DNA of 64,000 nt from Lucifuga dentata (taxonomy: Eukaryota > Chordata > Actinopteri > Ophidiiformes > Bythitidae), in NCBI GenBank assembly GCA_014773175.1, contig VXCM01000339.1:248001-312000 (forward strand), given 5' to 3'. The notes below the pieces were generated by a model, which was given only the letters and a program-made list of their open reading frames with translations, had not been told where the DNA came from and did no database searches. Both the position numbers and the translations under genes were made by a program. Positions 20,301 through 32,785 of this stretch are shown here, one piece after another (position 1 is the stretch's first letter; each line of letters begins with the position of its first letter).

Positions 20301-23300
20301 GCAGTGAGTAAACAATTTATTACCAACTATTCATTGTGGGTTATACATATGGAATGCATTTGAATATGTTATTCAAGTCAAAAGTGTTTCCTTAAACACA
20401 GCCTCTTTAAGGGATTCTTTATCAAAGCAACTACATTAACTTATACAGTAGTAGTAACTATCTAAATGAGTTTTCTTTCGTCCAGTGGCCTATTGTACTG
20501 GAGCTGGTCAAGCCTTTTGCAAGTGTACATTTCTTTGAACATATTTATATATGTCAGGACATCAAACAACCTCATCTTCATGGCAGCTACTAACCAAGAG
20601 CAGGAAGCTACTTAGTTATTATGTTCACTGATACACTCTGCTTCTGTATTTATCACTGTCTTAATAGTATACCTGCTTTTTATACTTAAGTATTTACAGT
20701 AACTTAAGTTAAACTGTACTTGTACTTCAGTTGACCTTGCCTTGCACTTTGCCTATTCTGCACTTTTATTTCTGCGCTTTTATGTTTATTCATATTCATA
20801 TTTGCACAATGTATATAATTTTATCCATATCTGTAATATAGTTTTATTCATCCAATTAAAAGCAATATTTTTTTTTAGGTTTGGATGACCCTGCTGCAAA
20901 TAGGGGTACAGTTTGGGGACATACAAGATAAACAACACTGGTCAAAATAAGTAGCTCATGGTTGTCAATACTGCTGAGCCACTTAATTGATTAATCAGTC
21001 ACCAGAAAGTTAATTAACAACAATAATCAGTTGTTTTATTTAGTTTAATTTGCTGCTTTTCTTTGTTTCATATAACTGTAAATTGAATCCCATTATGCTT
21101 TCTAACTTATGAATAAGACATTTGATGAATTTGGATGGAAACTTGTGACAGTCATCTATTACAATGACATCTTGACATTTTGTAGACTAAACAATTATTA
21201 GATAAATCAAATAATCAATAATGAAAGTAATGAATTATCTTCAGCCAGTTCAAATTTGCACAATTAATTATTTTTAATTAGGAAAAATCTGCTAGCATCC
21301 TCACCAAAGAGAATAAAATGTATTTTTCCTGTCAGATAATTAATAGAGATTTAAGACAAAAAATTGATAAGTGCATAAATTTGACCCATCAGAATAAAAA
21401 CAGTTTTAATCCGACAGTATATGTACACGTTATAACTGATATTGGCCACCATAGGTCATTTCAGCAAAGTCGAATGTTGATTAGCACCAGTCAGGGTTCA
21501 ATGCGGAAGCAAGGTGGTGAGATTTATAAACACTTTCCCTTTGTGTGTACCAAGGCAGCTATGAATTCATGATCAGGGCTTATACCAGGGTTTAAGCGCA
21601 GTTGACAAGAGGGAATTTTTCTCATCAGGGTTAGGTAATTCATGTCATGACTAAGCTGGGAGTATTATTAAATTATATGATGGCTTACAGAAGAAAAGTG
21701 GGCAGCCATGCACTATCCACAGCTCCTGGTGTGATTCTTTTTAAAGCAGTTCCACTTATCTCTGAACCAGTGAGCTTTTTGAACTGCTAAGAGTAGAATT
21801 TTTGAATGACTGATCAGGTGGTTTCAGGTCACAAGGGTGAACCACAACAATAACCTATAGTGTTGTTGATAAAGTGGGGTTTCTGATCTGCATAGCAGCC
21901 ATTTGGCTCTCTGGAGGTGACATGAGTTCATTCTACGATGACCGGTATCCACTTGATAATTCACTTTCATGGTTCTTTAAGATCATAGACAGGCACTGGA
22001 TTAATAGCACAATGGATTATTTGAGATAATTGTAAAAGCTTAAAAATATGACCATTCTTCATTTTAAATTTTAGTGCTCTATCAAAGCAGACATTTGTAT
22101 AAATCCTTGCCCTTAGAATCATGGTCATTTTAGATGGTGGTTAATCTTTATTCAAGTCACTTCTTTGATTTTTCCTCTCTATAAGGTCAAAGCCTTTTCT
22201 TTTTCTTTTTTTTTTTTTTTTTTTTTTTTATCTCTGACCAATTTTTTCCCCTTTCATTCTAAACCTGAGAGTCAAAGTTGTTGCCTGACTCTACAGCCAG
22301 ACTACAGCAGAATTCTAACCCCCAAATTCCTCTTGGGCTGACAAACGTCAACAAAGACCCCAAGAGACACCAAAGAGAGGTGAGCAGTGAACTGAAGCCT
22401 CATTGTACTGGCTCATTATGGGGTCCCGCAGTGAGGAAGAAGCTATTTTGTAGCACCACAAGGTCAATAACTGAAAGCCAGAGCGATGGAAGGGATCAGC
22501 CATGAGATTTTTAATTTGAGAAAGCGTAAAGGGACTTTCCTAGTGAAAGACAGTCTGTGAATGCTAATGGACTGTGGGAATTGTACAGACAAGATGTCTG
22601 TACATCTTCTGTACAATTTTTTCCTTTGCTCTTAAGAAGTGATATGAAATACAATATATTCACAATTAGACCATTCAAATTTTAAGCAGACACTTGTATG
22701 CCGTATGCTGCTATGCTGTCTCTGCATATGTTTAATTAATAATACAGAAAACTGCATTCAGTGTTAACAGACCAATATGTAATAGCCTGCAAGACATTAC
22801 ATATGCATCATCTTTGAAATCCAACCCATAGATCTGCTGAATAGTTCAGTTTAATGCACTTGCTTTATCCTAGACAATTTGTATAAACAGTTGCTAAGAA
22901 TCATAAATCTTGGCAAAAGATTTTGAAAGAATGGTTGCACTTCATCCTTATAACCCTTCAAATATTGTAAGTTGGTACAGCAAACACAAGAAGTTAAAAT
23001 AATGACACAATGTCTGCTGTAAATATTTTATGCCTTTTGAACTTTTTTCTCAGTCTAATAATACCCTTAAAATTGTGATATTTCATTAAAATGCCTCCCA
23101 AACTCAAACATTTGTCATGTTGTCAGGTGCAGCATGCACGAACTGTACAAACTATCCATTCTTTTTTCTGCAGATGCAATTTATATCAATATGTATTCGA
23201 TACCTTATCAAATATCTACTTTGAACACCTGGTATCAGTTCTTTGCTAGATATTTCTATGTTCCATGGATTCTCTTTCCCAAGAATTTTGATTTTACTTC

Positions 23301-24180
23301 CAAACAGAATGAAAAGGGGAGCTGTCACATTATATTATGGTGACCTCAATGATTCTGTGCCCTATTCCAAACCCAGCAGTTTTCCATAACAATACAAAAT
23401 AAAGGGTAGCAAAGTTGAAGGAGACAAGACTTGTTTTTTCCAGTTAAAGGACAAGAGGTTCTTTACAAGAAACTTGTCTGTATGCCTTGTGTAGACTTGT
23501 ATAGACCTTGTAGAATTCAACAGAATTTAAATGCCAAATTGGAAGTTGTTTTTTGGAGACAATGGGTTTTTGCAGACAATTCATAAGGATCAGTAACTAC
23601 CCTGAGAAACTGATACCATGAAGTGGAAGCAGGTGTAGGTAGATTTGTTTGTAGTAAAATGAAATATTCAATCCATTCATTTATGAATTCATTATGTATT
23701 GTGTTTAGGTGCAGACTAGGCCTGTCTGAGACCCTTAAAATATGCCCTTGACGTTTCAAGCGGATTTGGTGTACATATTGGAGCAGATTTCTCAATGAGG
23801 ACAGATCAGGGAATGTGTAACCATGTTGCCATCCATGACCTTAGCTTTATATATCTAACACCAAGATTTGGTGGCAGATTTGTAAATGTGTACTTCAGTC
23901 TTAGAGGAGACTGTGGTTTACCTTAAATCTATTATACTAGACAACACCTAGGGATTTAAGCTTTAATTGTGTGAGTACTTTTAATGTAACTGTATGTAGG
24001 TTGATTGCTTGTTTAATCATCATTAATGCTTTAAATAACACAGCAAGTGTAGCTAGTGGGTAGAAACGAAGCCAGTAATTGCACATTTGTTGTGGCATTT
24101 ATGTAGACATATGATGTAATGATATTTATTTTGAGCTCTCTGAGTCTGCCAAAGTGAAAAGGCTGCAGTCAGTGACCCAC
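20301..24180. other. Intergenic, AT-rich; CNE-like patches at about 21420-22020 and 22230-22620
   Basis: No gene recognised. The two patches are unique sequence with low simple-repeat content and TAAT or ATTA cores, unlike the AT-rich surroundings. A poly-T run sits at 22206-22229. Confidence 0.35.
22583..22603. repeat. Perfect inverted repeat, 9-bp arms, 3-base loop
   Basis: GTACAGACA, loop AGA, then its reverse complement TGTCTGTAC. Confidence 0.85.
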
Positions 24181-24239
24181 ATCTGTGGGTGCAATGAACT
24201 GCTTGACTCAGACTGTTGTTTAATTCAGCGCACTGTCGA

Positions 24240-24642
24240 AAGAGGGCTGAGGAGGACGAGGGGCGGGGCTTAAACTTATTTGCTGTTGTAATTGGATGCC
24301 AGATTCAACCTCGCTTCTCTATTGGCTGCCTTCGCTGTCAATCTGGATATGTTATCGCCGCTTCTCGCGCCATTCGCCGTGCACGCGCAGGACAAGCAGG
24401 CACGTAACCGCTTGGAGACTGTCTGGAGTCTGTCTGAATTTGATAAAATTGAAGATGGAGTTTTAAATCTCTTTGTACATTCACAAGGAAGCCGCGTGCG
24501 GAAATGGGGATTTTTCTTCTTATTCCTCCAGTGTCTCCGTCAATGATTCGCCGCGCTCAGTCAAAATATCATTCAGATTAACGTTGTGAAAGTTTTTTTT
24601 TTTTCTTCTGCAGTCTCTCAGCAGACAGTTCTTTATGCACAG
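24240..24642 (+). promoter_or_regulatory. Putative plus-strand promoter and first exon
   Basis: A local GC and CpG-rich island in AT-rich DNA. It holds a GC box (GGGCGGGGCT at 24261-24270), two inverted CCAAT boxes (ATTGG at 24291 and 24321) and an NRF1-like GTGCACGCGCAG at 24379-24390. About 260 bases further on is a donor-like CACAG/GTAGGT at 24642. This is the layout of a TATA-less vertebrate promoter reading away from rbm33. It sits where cnpy1 would be expected to start, but I see no canopy coding sequence. Confidence 0.45.
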
Positions 24643-25190
24643 GTAGGTAAGGCAGGCGCCAGAGTGCAAGAGGCTCATATACACTGGATACTGCAGTACT
24701 ACACGACTGCCACCTAAGGTATTTATTATTCAGTGTTTTTTGGGTGAGAAAACTATTTAATTTACCCTATTCTACTCTAACAGCATGTAAATAGCATTGC
24801 TGATGTTTTGTCGCTAAAGTAAGGCATATAATATGTTTTATTTGGTGTGAATTCCGCACTGTAGCTATTATTGTGTTTTGGAGTCTTGACCCCATTCACA
24901 TAGTTCAGGAGGATGCGCAGGTGACGCACCTTTGCTGACGTGACGTTGCTGATTATTAATTCCACGCGCTCATAATATACCTGCTTCTCATTAAACACCT
25001 GAAGGGGGGAAACGCGTCATTAATTTAAATTTGTTTCATTCAGCAATATTACATGCATATTTTAATATTGCAGCTATTCAACAGCAGCTATTTTAGGCAC
25101 ACTAATCTTCATTTGGTCTGTTTTCAGGCTGTGTGAGTGAATTTTTATTTAATTTTTTTCTTAATCTGTGTTTTGTTTTTTGCTCTGCAG

Positions 25191-25261
25191 GAGATTAGAA
25201 TCCATGTCCACGAGGAGTGCCTCAACCAACCCACATTTGCTGCCTGTACCAGCAGAGAAAG
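25191..25261 (+). CDS. Candidate exon of unknown plus-strand transcript
   Basis: A strong acceptor (long pyrimidine run, then tgctctgcag) precedes 71 bases and a weak donor (AAAG/GTTGGT). One frame is open throughout (EIRIHVHEECLNQPTF...). Another starts with an internal ATG reading MSTRSASTNPHLLPVPAEK and leaves phase 1. I recognise neither. It may be a non-coding exon. Confidence 0.25.
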
Positions 25262-25654
25262 GTTGGTTGTTGTACAGTACACATTGAGATTATGCTGACA
25301 CACTTGTTTGTAGATCATTCTCAACGCCCAGCTACTACACAGACTAGAAGACAAACAGGAAGTTAAAGAACATGTTACAACTCAGAATAAGTTGTGATTT
25401 TAGAACCCCAAATTAGTTTTGTTTTTTTTTTTTGTTTGTTTTTTTTGACAACTTGACAGTCTAGGTTCACGTTTACACTGCTGCTACATATAGTTATGAT
25501 ATAGATCAGATCATGTATTTACGGATTCATCATGATTACATCGACAAACATTTGTTTAACCCTTTTAGTCTCTTGAACCCTAAGTACAAACATTCACCTT
25601 AAATTACCCCTGAAGGAGCATCCAATAAACAATGCTCCATTTCATCTCACGACA

Positions 25655-26093
25655 TCAATCAATCAATCAATCAATTTATTTAAAGTGCAAAATCACCATG
25701 CATCATGGTCCCGATACACTTTACAGTAAAGGTAAAAAGTAGGGACATTAAAAAGATCATCAAAGCAAAGTTACAGTAAAAACAAGAACATTAAAAGAGC
25801 AAAGTTTAAAGGATGCTTGAAAAAGTAATAATCTAAGGTAGGCTGTAAAATAATGAATAGAGGTGTGTTTTCAACCTTGATTTAAAATTTTCAACTGAGC
25901 TTGCTTCTTTAACATGTAGTAGTAGTGTATTCCAGAGATAAGGGGCACGGTAAGCAAATGCTCTAAAGCCAAGCGATTTTTTGTTAATTGAAGGAATAAC
26001 CAGGAGAGCAGCATCGAGAGAACGGAGAACGACATCAGGTGGTAAACTTGTTCCAGTGTTTCTGAAGCCATACACTATACTGAAATCTATCAC
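25655..26093 (-). mobile_element. 3' fragment of an L2/CR1-type LINE (non-LTR retrotransposon)
   Basis: On the minus strand 26093-25833 translates to the typical C-terminal tail of a fish LINE reverse transcriptase: RAFAYRAPYLWNTLLLHVKE, then SVENFKSRLKTHLYSLF. A short 3' region follows and ends in an (ATTG)n tail at 25655-25678, as in L2-clade elements. It is 5'-truncated and inactive. Exact family needs a repeat-library match. Confidence 0.75.
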
Positions 26094-26295
26094 AAATATT
26101 CAAATCTATTATGCAGTTTTTTAAAAAACTGTATCAAATGACATCAAATTCTAGTCGTTTCATGTTTCATTTTATACACATTTCCCTGTAATTGAGCCTG
26201 TATAGTTGGTATATTTAGAAACTATTATTTCCTTCCCAGACACATAAGATGCTGCATTTCAAGGTGCAGAAAGGAAAACTCATTGAGAAATAAAA

Positions 26296-26328
26296 GCAAC
26301 ATGAAAGTTAAAGTAACTTTCATGTTGC
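26296..26328. repeat. Perfect inverted repeat, 15-bp arms, 3-base loop
   Basis: Left arm GCAACATGAAAGTTA (26296-26310), loop AAG, right arm the exact reverse complement (26314-26328). Confidence 0.9.
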
Positions 26329-27251
26329 AGGTCCACCTGATCTCTGCCTCAGACATATCTAGTCTAGACACCTCTGCTCTGTCACTGCAGACAGTGCAGT
26401 CATATGACTTGGGATGCCTTCCTCCCTCCTCCCAGTGTCTGTTCTTTTGGGGCAAGATGGCTGCTACAGCATTGTTGTTACCCATGAGTTATTGTGATGG
26501 GATTAATGGAATAAAAAAAAGGGGAAGGACGGTGATGCACTGCTCTGAAATCAAACAGCTCATAAGTACGTAATGTTATTCCAGACAGAAGGGAAATGCA
26601 AAAGCTAATGATTTTCTGCAATGTAAATTTGGTTTTGCTTTTTATTTTAGTTGATTAGGTCACTGCAGCCCGTGTAGACAGTTCCGATATTTTATGTAAT
26701 TCCAGTTATCTGTGGATTTTTGTCCCCGTAGTTGATTCTCAACCACTGAGTCCATCTCTGTCATTGGGATACTTGGTAGCCATTTTGTCTGATTCATCAC
26801 TACCAGAGCCTTCCACTGTGTCTGAAAATGTGCTGAACAACCAAAGTGTCACTGCATGGAATAAAAATATCAGCACCGGCCTCTGTTTTTGGAATATTTC
26901 TCAATTTGATATTTATAGCTACTTAATAACCCGCATAAACCATATTGAGGTTTGTCCACATTTATAAGAATAATAATTAGATCTTTTACCGCTGTTAAAT
27001 AAATACACAGAAACATGTTTGAAGACATTTTGATGGCAAGATTATCAACACAGATATATTTTACGCAACTAGAAATACCCCAATGTTTAATCGTTACTGA
27101 AAATTATAATAAAATTAGAGAGTAAGAATTACCTTTATATTTTTTAGTTCATATAAATTATCAGATTCGGCGGATTTCACACAGAAAAAAGAGAGAGTCA
27201 CTGAATGCCTAAATACGATAAATTTACCCAATTGTATTCCTCATCATTTAG

Positions 27252-27287
27252 GAGATAAAAGTAATCTGGCACAGATTACTTTATCTC
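27252..27287. repeat. Near-perfect inverted repeat
   Basis: Left arm GAGATAAAAGTAATCTG (27252-27268), loop GCA, right arm CAGATTACTTTATCTC (27272-27287). One extra A in the left arm. Confidence 0.85.
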
Positions 27288-27879
27288 TGATAAGTATTAT
27301 TATGATGCATTGTAGCTGTGTTGCTTAAGTTCTGCTGTTATAATAGCCACTGACTCTTGTCTTAATGCCATTATTGCCATTGTAAAGTGATAGGAGATGA
27401 TAGCAGATAAAACCTCTCCTGTATTTGCATGAGGTTTAGTAGTAAAAACGGCAAAATGATGTTCATGTGATTTCGTAAATCGGTGTTTAAGCGAAGACGT
27501 ACCTATACAGTACCTATACATATTTTTTTAAGCTCTTACAGTATTGCACTAATAAAAAGGTTTGCATAAAAAGTCAAAACAGCTTGTGTTGTCTTTCAAG
27601 AAGCAATACTGTCTGCTTGTAAAAGTGCTGCGAGCTTAACTCTGACATTGCAGGTTACTTTCACTCATTGAGTGTGTGATGTTTATCTGTTTGTCCTATC
27701 AGTGACCAGCCTGGACTGATCACTTCATTATCACCGACTTAGTGCATACTTGTCTGCTGTCAGACAGCTCCTTTAGTCTTCTCCTGTCATATTCCTTAAT
27801 GGTTTTTGAGTGTTTGTTGATTATGTTTAATTGGATTGTAGATGCTCACTTAAACACACAGGTACTTTTATCTTTGCAG

Positions 27880-27934
27880 GTCTGCAAACCTGTTCCAGGC
27901 TCTGACAAAAATGAAGGGAATTGCTATTAGAAAG
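27880..27934 (+). CDS. Candidate exon of unknown plus-strand transcript
   Basis: 55 bases between acceptor ctttgcag and a good donor AAAG/GTGAGA. Joined after the 25191-25261 segment it continues that open frame as SANLFQALTKMKGIAIRK. Not a family I recognise. Confidence 0.22.
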
Positions 27935-28603
27935 GTGAGAAAGATGTGGAAACCTGAGTTTCAAGGTCAGAAATTTCTCTTACGTTAACTTGTTGCTTTC
28001 CAACGATATTTTTATACTATTTTCAGCAGTTTAGTGTAGTATATATTATCTAAATGGATCTTTTGAAAGTACTATATGACCACGATGGTGCATGTTAAAA
28101 GTTGTCAGGTATGCTTGCAGTATATGAATAGTTTGGGTTTTTATTTATTTTTTTTAGTTTGTTGATCATTTTTGTTATCTGAATCGGCTTTCTGCCATAT
28201 GCGTGTAGACAAGCAACTCTGACGCAATGTTTGCGTACTATAAAGCCATCTCAAATTCCTGCAGCTAGAATTCAGTTTAGCCACTATAAAGTATTAGTTA
28301 TTTCACTGAATATATTATTTACAGTAGAGTAAATAATATCTAGAGAGTCTACAGCAGTAGAAAGATGTGCTAACGTAAGAATTATTTTTGCATTCCAGAA
28401 ATATAGTGGTACTCAGGACCAATATAACATTTTAATTTTTGGTGGACTGTTTTGACTAATCTGCAAATTTAACTTGAACGTATTTTATGAATCTACAACC
28501 TTTTACAAACCTGAAATAAATTTTCTCGTTCATAACAAGATAACATGCTTATTTACTTTGATTTAACTGCACATTTGTTTATTTCTATCCTTGTCTTTCA
28601 CAG

Positions 28604-28673
28604 GATGTCCATGATTTCTTGCAGCCTGCCATGTCTTCGTGTCTTTGACAGTGGGAGTGTGTCCACCCAAATG
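28604..28673 (+). CDS. Candidate exon of unknown plus-strand transcript
   Basis: 70 bases between a good acceptor (ttgtctttcacag) and a good donor (ATG/GTAAGA). In the frame carried from the two upstream candidates it reads DVHDFLQPAMSSCL then stop. Another frame reads MSMISCSLPCLRVFDSG. Coding is unproven; a long non-coding RNA exon is equally likely. Confidence 0.22.
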
Positions 28674-28719
28674 GTAAGATCTCTGTTGACCTGTTCATTA
28701 AGGCATATTTAAGTTGAGA

Positions 28720-29420
28720 AAAGCAATTCTAGGAATGTTTTCAGGTGCTGCATGAGTGAATGTTGTTGCCTGGGGGAAGATGCGTCTGCTGCAGACACCA
28801 GTGTTTACAGAGAATGAGCTCTGGCTTGTATCACCAATTCTAGGTGATATAGTGGCGAGAAATTGTGCATCATTCACACATTGGCAGTCGTTTTTCATTA
28901 ACACTGATTTTTGATCTCTTCATACGATAATCATGGATATGGATCTTGTAACTTTCTCTCGAGGCTTAGCTAGAAAATGCTGATGCAAGAAGGGCTCCCC
29001 ATGTTCATGCTGCAATTCTATTGGCTCGTTGTCTCCAGCCAGAGTGCAGTCACGAGGTCTAGCATCATAATGATGTCTGGAGAAAACAGGCTTTCATCTT
29101 GGCTCCATTGCTGCTTGAGTTCTAATGAAAAGATTTCCTGGTTATTTCTGTGCACACACAGATGAATTTGAGAACGTTACAAAGCGTTTCTCTCTGTACC
29201 AGCAGCACCTGCCATTGTCTGTTGTTTAAAGCAGGAGCCTCATAGTGACGCAGCTTCCTTTGACACTGGTTTGGCATTTTCTAAAGCAAGGCCTTTGCTG
29301 GATTTTAAGGGGTCTCCTGGCAGTCTGCCAAAACATGGACCCATTTGCTGGCATCCTCATACAATCACAACTGCACAGCTGTGACTCTTAGCTGCTTCTA
29401 GCCTTTGCTAACACAAAACC
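28720..29420. other. Intergenic CNE-like unique block
   Basis: Unique, balanced-composition sequence between AT-rich flanks, with several TAAT/ATTA cores and no repeat signature. Function is inferred from texture only. Confidence 0.3.
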
Positions 29421-32295
29421 AGCAGCATCCATTTTAGGTTTCAGGCAGTAAAACGAAAGGCTGTAATGTAGCTTGTAGAAAACGGAATCGTAATCGCACC
29501 ATCTATAAGGAAGGCAGATGAAAACTTGCGTGGAAAATAAACTTTTCAATGCAGTACTTATCAAAATAAAATTGAACAAACGGTTACGCATTTTTTCTGT
29601 TTGATTGCGGTTTTTAAATTTATTAATTTCCTTTTTGTGAAATGCCGTGCAAATCTTTTTTCTACGGATGATCATTCAGATTTTTTCATGTTTCATATTT
29701 TCTTTACAGATTTTTTCATTATATTAGAAATACTTTTGAGGAAATATTTAATACAATTTACTAAAAACATACATCAATAAAGCCAAAAAATGTAGCAATG
29801 ATCAAATTCCATGCATCTAATTAAATGGAACAATTACATAATATGAACGTTGCAATGTGACACCTTAAAATGATTATTTTGTTATTAGATATTTTGCATT
29901 GTGGACTGTTTGTGCTATTTTTTTTTTCTCAATCGTATAAAACATTCAAGCTATAAGTTTGTCAAAAATATAGGGCCGAGAGCAATTTTTGCAAATGTTT
30001 TTAAAAACAATAAAAACATAATTCATAGGAAATATCATTTTGGTGATTTACAATTTTTATTCGGTGAATATAAGAATTATTCGCAGTCAGTTTCCTTGGA
30101 TTGTGTTTTACACAGTGTTTAAGAAAACGTTATTAAACAAATACTAAATACTAATGTGCTGATATTTGAATTCAGTTAGATGAACATCGTAAACATTATT
30201 CAACCCAAAAATATTAATTCTTTTGTGTTGTCGCCGCGACAATAAAGTTTGCTGTAAAATGAAAATATACTCTAAAATCTTAAACAACAATTTTGTTCGA
30301 TAAATTTTCTGATTTGGTCGTTCATACTCAGGCATGTAGTTTGAAAATATTACAATAGCTGGTATAGCTGATATAGCATGCTCGATGCAGATTTTACTGT
30401 AATAACGCTAACTTCTTATTTAATGTTCAGTTATTAGAAATTATTATATGCTTTCCTCATCAATATCTTTGGTATTGAAGCTCTATGTTACTGTTACTCA
30501 ATTTTATAGCTTAATCAGCCATTTATTTAATGGTGATGCTCAATTGCCATTTTTGTCTTATAATAAAACAACCACAGATGTCATAAAAATATTCTTTTCA
30601 TTTTTAAGTATTTTCCCTCCTCCTGAAAAATCAAAGTATTTAAAGTGCTAAAAATGTTGGATTCCGTATTTTTTATACGGCATTAATTGAAAATTATGGT
30701 ATTCAAAGTGACATATAAATCTTTATAATGAAGTTAAATGAATGTTAATTTTGATTCCACTCATTGCAAGCTCAGCTGAAAGTTCTGTAAATTGTAATGC
30801 TGAACTACAAACTTTACCTATCACTTAAAGGTTAAAGTGATAGGTAAACCTCTTCAGTGCTTGTTTTTGTCCACTGTTAAAAGTTTGCATGAAAGCCAGA
30901 CGATGTAGCGATGCTACAAACATAACAGTAGCTGTCAGTAACATATTAAGCTGCATGGGCCTCTGCTCTGTTGTTACATGGAGAGAGAAAAGGCACTCTG
31001 GGTTTATGCATGCGTTGTGGGGTCACGAGGAAAGGAGGGGTCGGACTCACCAAACCTGTAGATTAATGTCAACTGAGTTTCATCAGATTTTTTTTCTCTG
31101 CAAACTCGTTGACCTTTGCAGATGGGACAAAGCAAGTGCACTTTCATCAATATACTGCAAGTTTTAGTAACATAAACAGGTAGTATGGACATTTTCCAGT
31201 AGAATCATGTACATTCAAACTCAACTATTTCAGCTGGTGTCAGAATCAGACTTTTAATGCTGAATGCATTAATTGATATTTTTTTCGTTAGTTGCCCTCA
31301 TTCAAATGATTCCAAATTTATGTCGATCTTTGACTTTTTGATTGAGTTTCTGTTGTACACTTTACACTGCATTTATGGTGACAAGTGTTTGTTTATTGGG
31401 TAGATTTCGCTGCCAGCCAAACTCGTTTTTAGCTGAAAGAGGATTTCAGAGATATGAAATAGATATTGGGTTAATAGTACGAAGCTTTCAGTGCCTGGAG
31501 ATAGCAGACCTTTGTGCTTATCCTGTAAACCAACACAGTCTCCACACACTTAGTGAGGATTTGGTCGTTTTCAGGGGTTTTGGTTTTCAGGTGCAGCCAT
31601 AACCTCAGTGTCAACATCAAACAAATATTACATCCTCATTAGAAACAGGCTGGCTTACTGAAATTGCAGAGTAACTATTCTGAAAATGTCAAATGTCTCC
31701 GCCGCTGCAACATCATTATTTTTGTTTCATGAAAGGTAAGTAAATAATCTGCTTTAGTTGTGTTGAGTGTGAATGTTGTGTTTTGTCTGTATTTGTCTGT
31801 TGCTGTTTGTGATCCAGCCAGTAAGATGTGCACACGCAGCATGTCCGTTCCCACTCAGCTGCGTAGCATTGACAGCTCCAGCAATACCTCCTGTTTTCAT
31901 TTGACTGCAAATCCATCAACCACTGCCTTTTAAATGAGGTGTGCTCATCTATAACACCCTCATAAGCAGTACAAAGGAAGTCGTAGGCCTGGCTGGCCGC
32001 TGTTTGACTGCAGTGCAAGTCTGCACGTCTGCTTAAACTGAACAGCAGCCTGAGCAAGTGCTTACATTCTGTAAAGAAAGTTTTGGTCGTAGTTGAAGTT
32101 TTGCTCTGTTGCTTAACGTTTAACTTTCAGTGGGTTTTCGACACGTGAAATGTGAACACTTAGTGCTGCATTACAAATAAGAAGAGTTCTAGTTCTAGTT
32201 CTAGTTTGTTGTCATTGTCCAAAACAGCATTACCTAAACATATTCATTTCATTTTTACTCAGTGTTTTGGAAGGATTTGTTGTTTAGTAGAATCA
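29421..32295. other. AT-rich intergenic, nothing recognised
   Basis: Long AT-rich stretch containing one hairpin (30813-30848) and no supported gene. Confidence 0.5.
30813..30848. repeat. Perfect inverted repeat, 14-bp arms, 8-base loop
   Basis: Left arm TTTACCTATCACTT (30813-30826), right arm its exact reverse complement (30835-30848). Confidence 0.9.
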
Positions 32296-32785
32296 TACAT
32301 CGCTGGCCAAAAGTATTGCACCCACCCCCTGTATTTTTCTGTAAACTTTTCTTTCTAACTTAAAATACGACTCCAAACACAACAAAATTTTTTTTGTTTT
32401 TACATTTTTACTTTAAGAGTAAGTACAACTGAAAAAAAAAGCCAATTGTTCTTAATAGTGTTAAGTAGGACAACACTTTTGATATATTGTTAAGATTTGA
32501 AGAAAAATACCAATATTATTAGTAGAGATCAAACAGTAAGTTTAAACATCTTCTTTGAGGTAGGGTCAGAGTAAATGGTTTTCATGTGTTTTCACTGACT
32601 TGTAGAAATATTGTTGTCATATTACCTACTCTCAAATCCAAATTTAAGTCTCAAGAATATAGTTGAATATTCTGAACGAATACTCAAATACTTGTAAAAC
32701 ACCAATAAATGAATCTTGTTGTGATTGGAGCGGTACTTCTTACACAAAAATACAGGGGGATGCAATACTTTTGGCCCACGCTGTA
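32296..32785. mobile_element. Tc1/mariner-type MITE with TA target-site duplication
   Basis: Left end TA-CATCGCTGGCCAAAAGTAT and right end (reverse complement) TA-CAGCGTGGGCCAAAAGTAT form inverted repeats that stay similar for about 40 bases (both continue TTGCA and then CCCCCTGTATTTTT). TA dinucleotides at both borders match Tc1/mariner insertion. The 490-base interior has no transposase, so this is a non-autonomous element. Confidence 0.82.

Noticed and set aside
26296..26328. microRNA hairpin
   Set aside because: Stem of 15 pairs with a 3-base loop is too short for a precursor microRNA.
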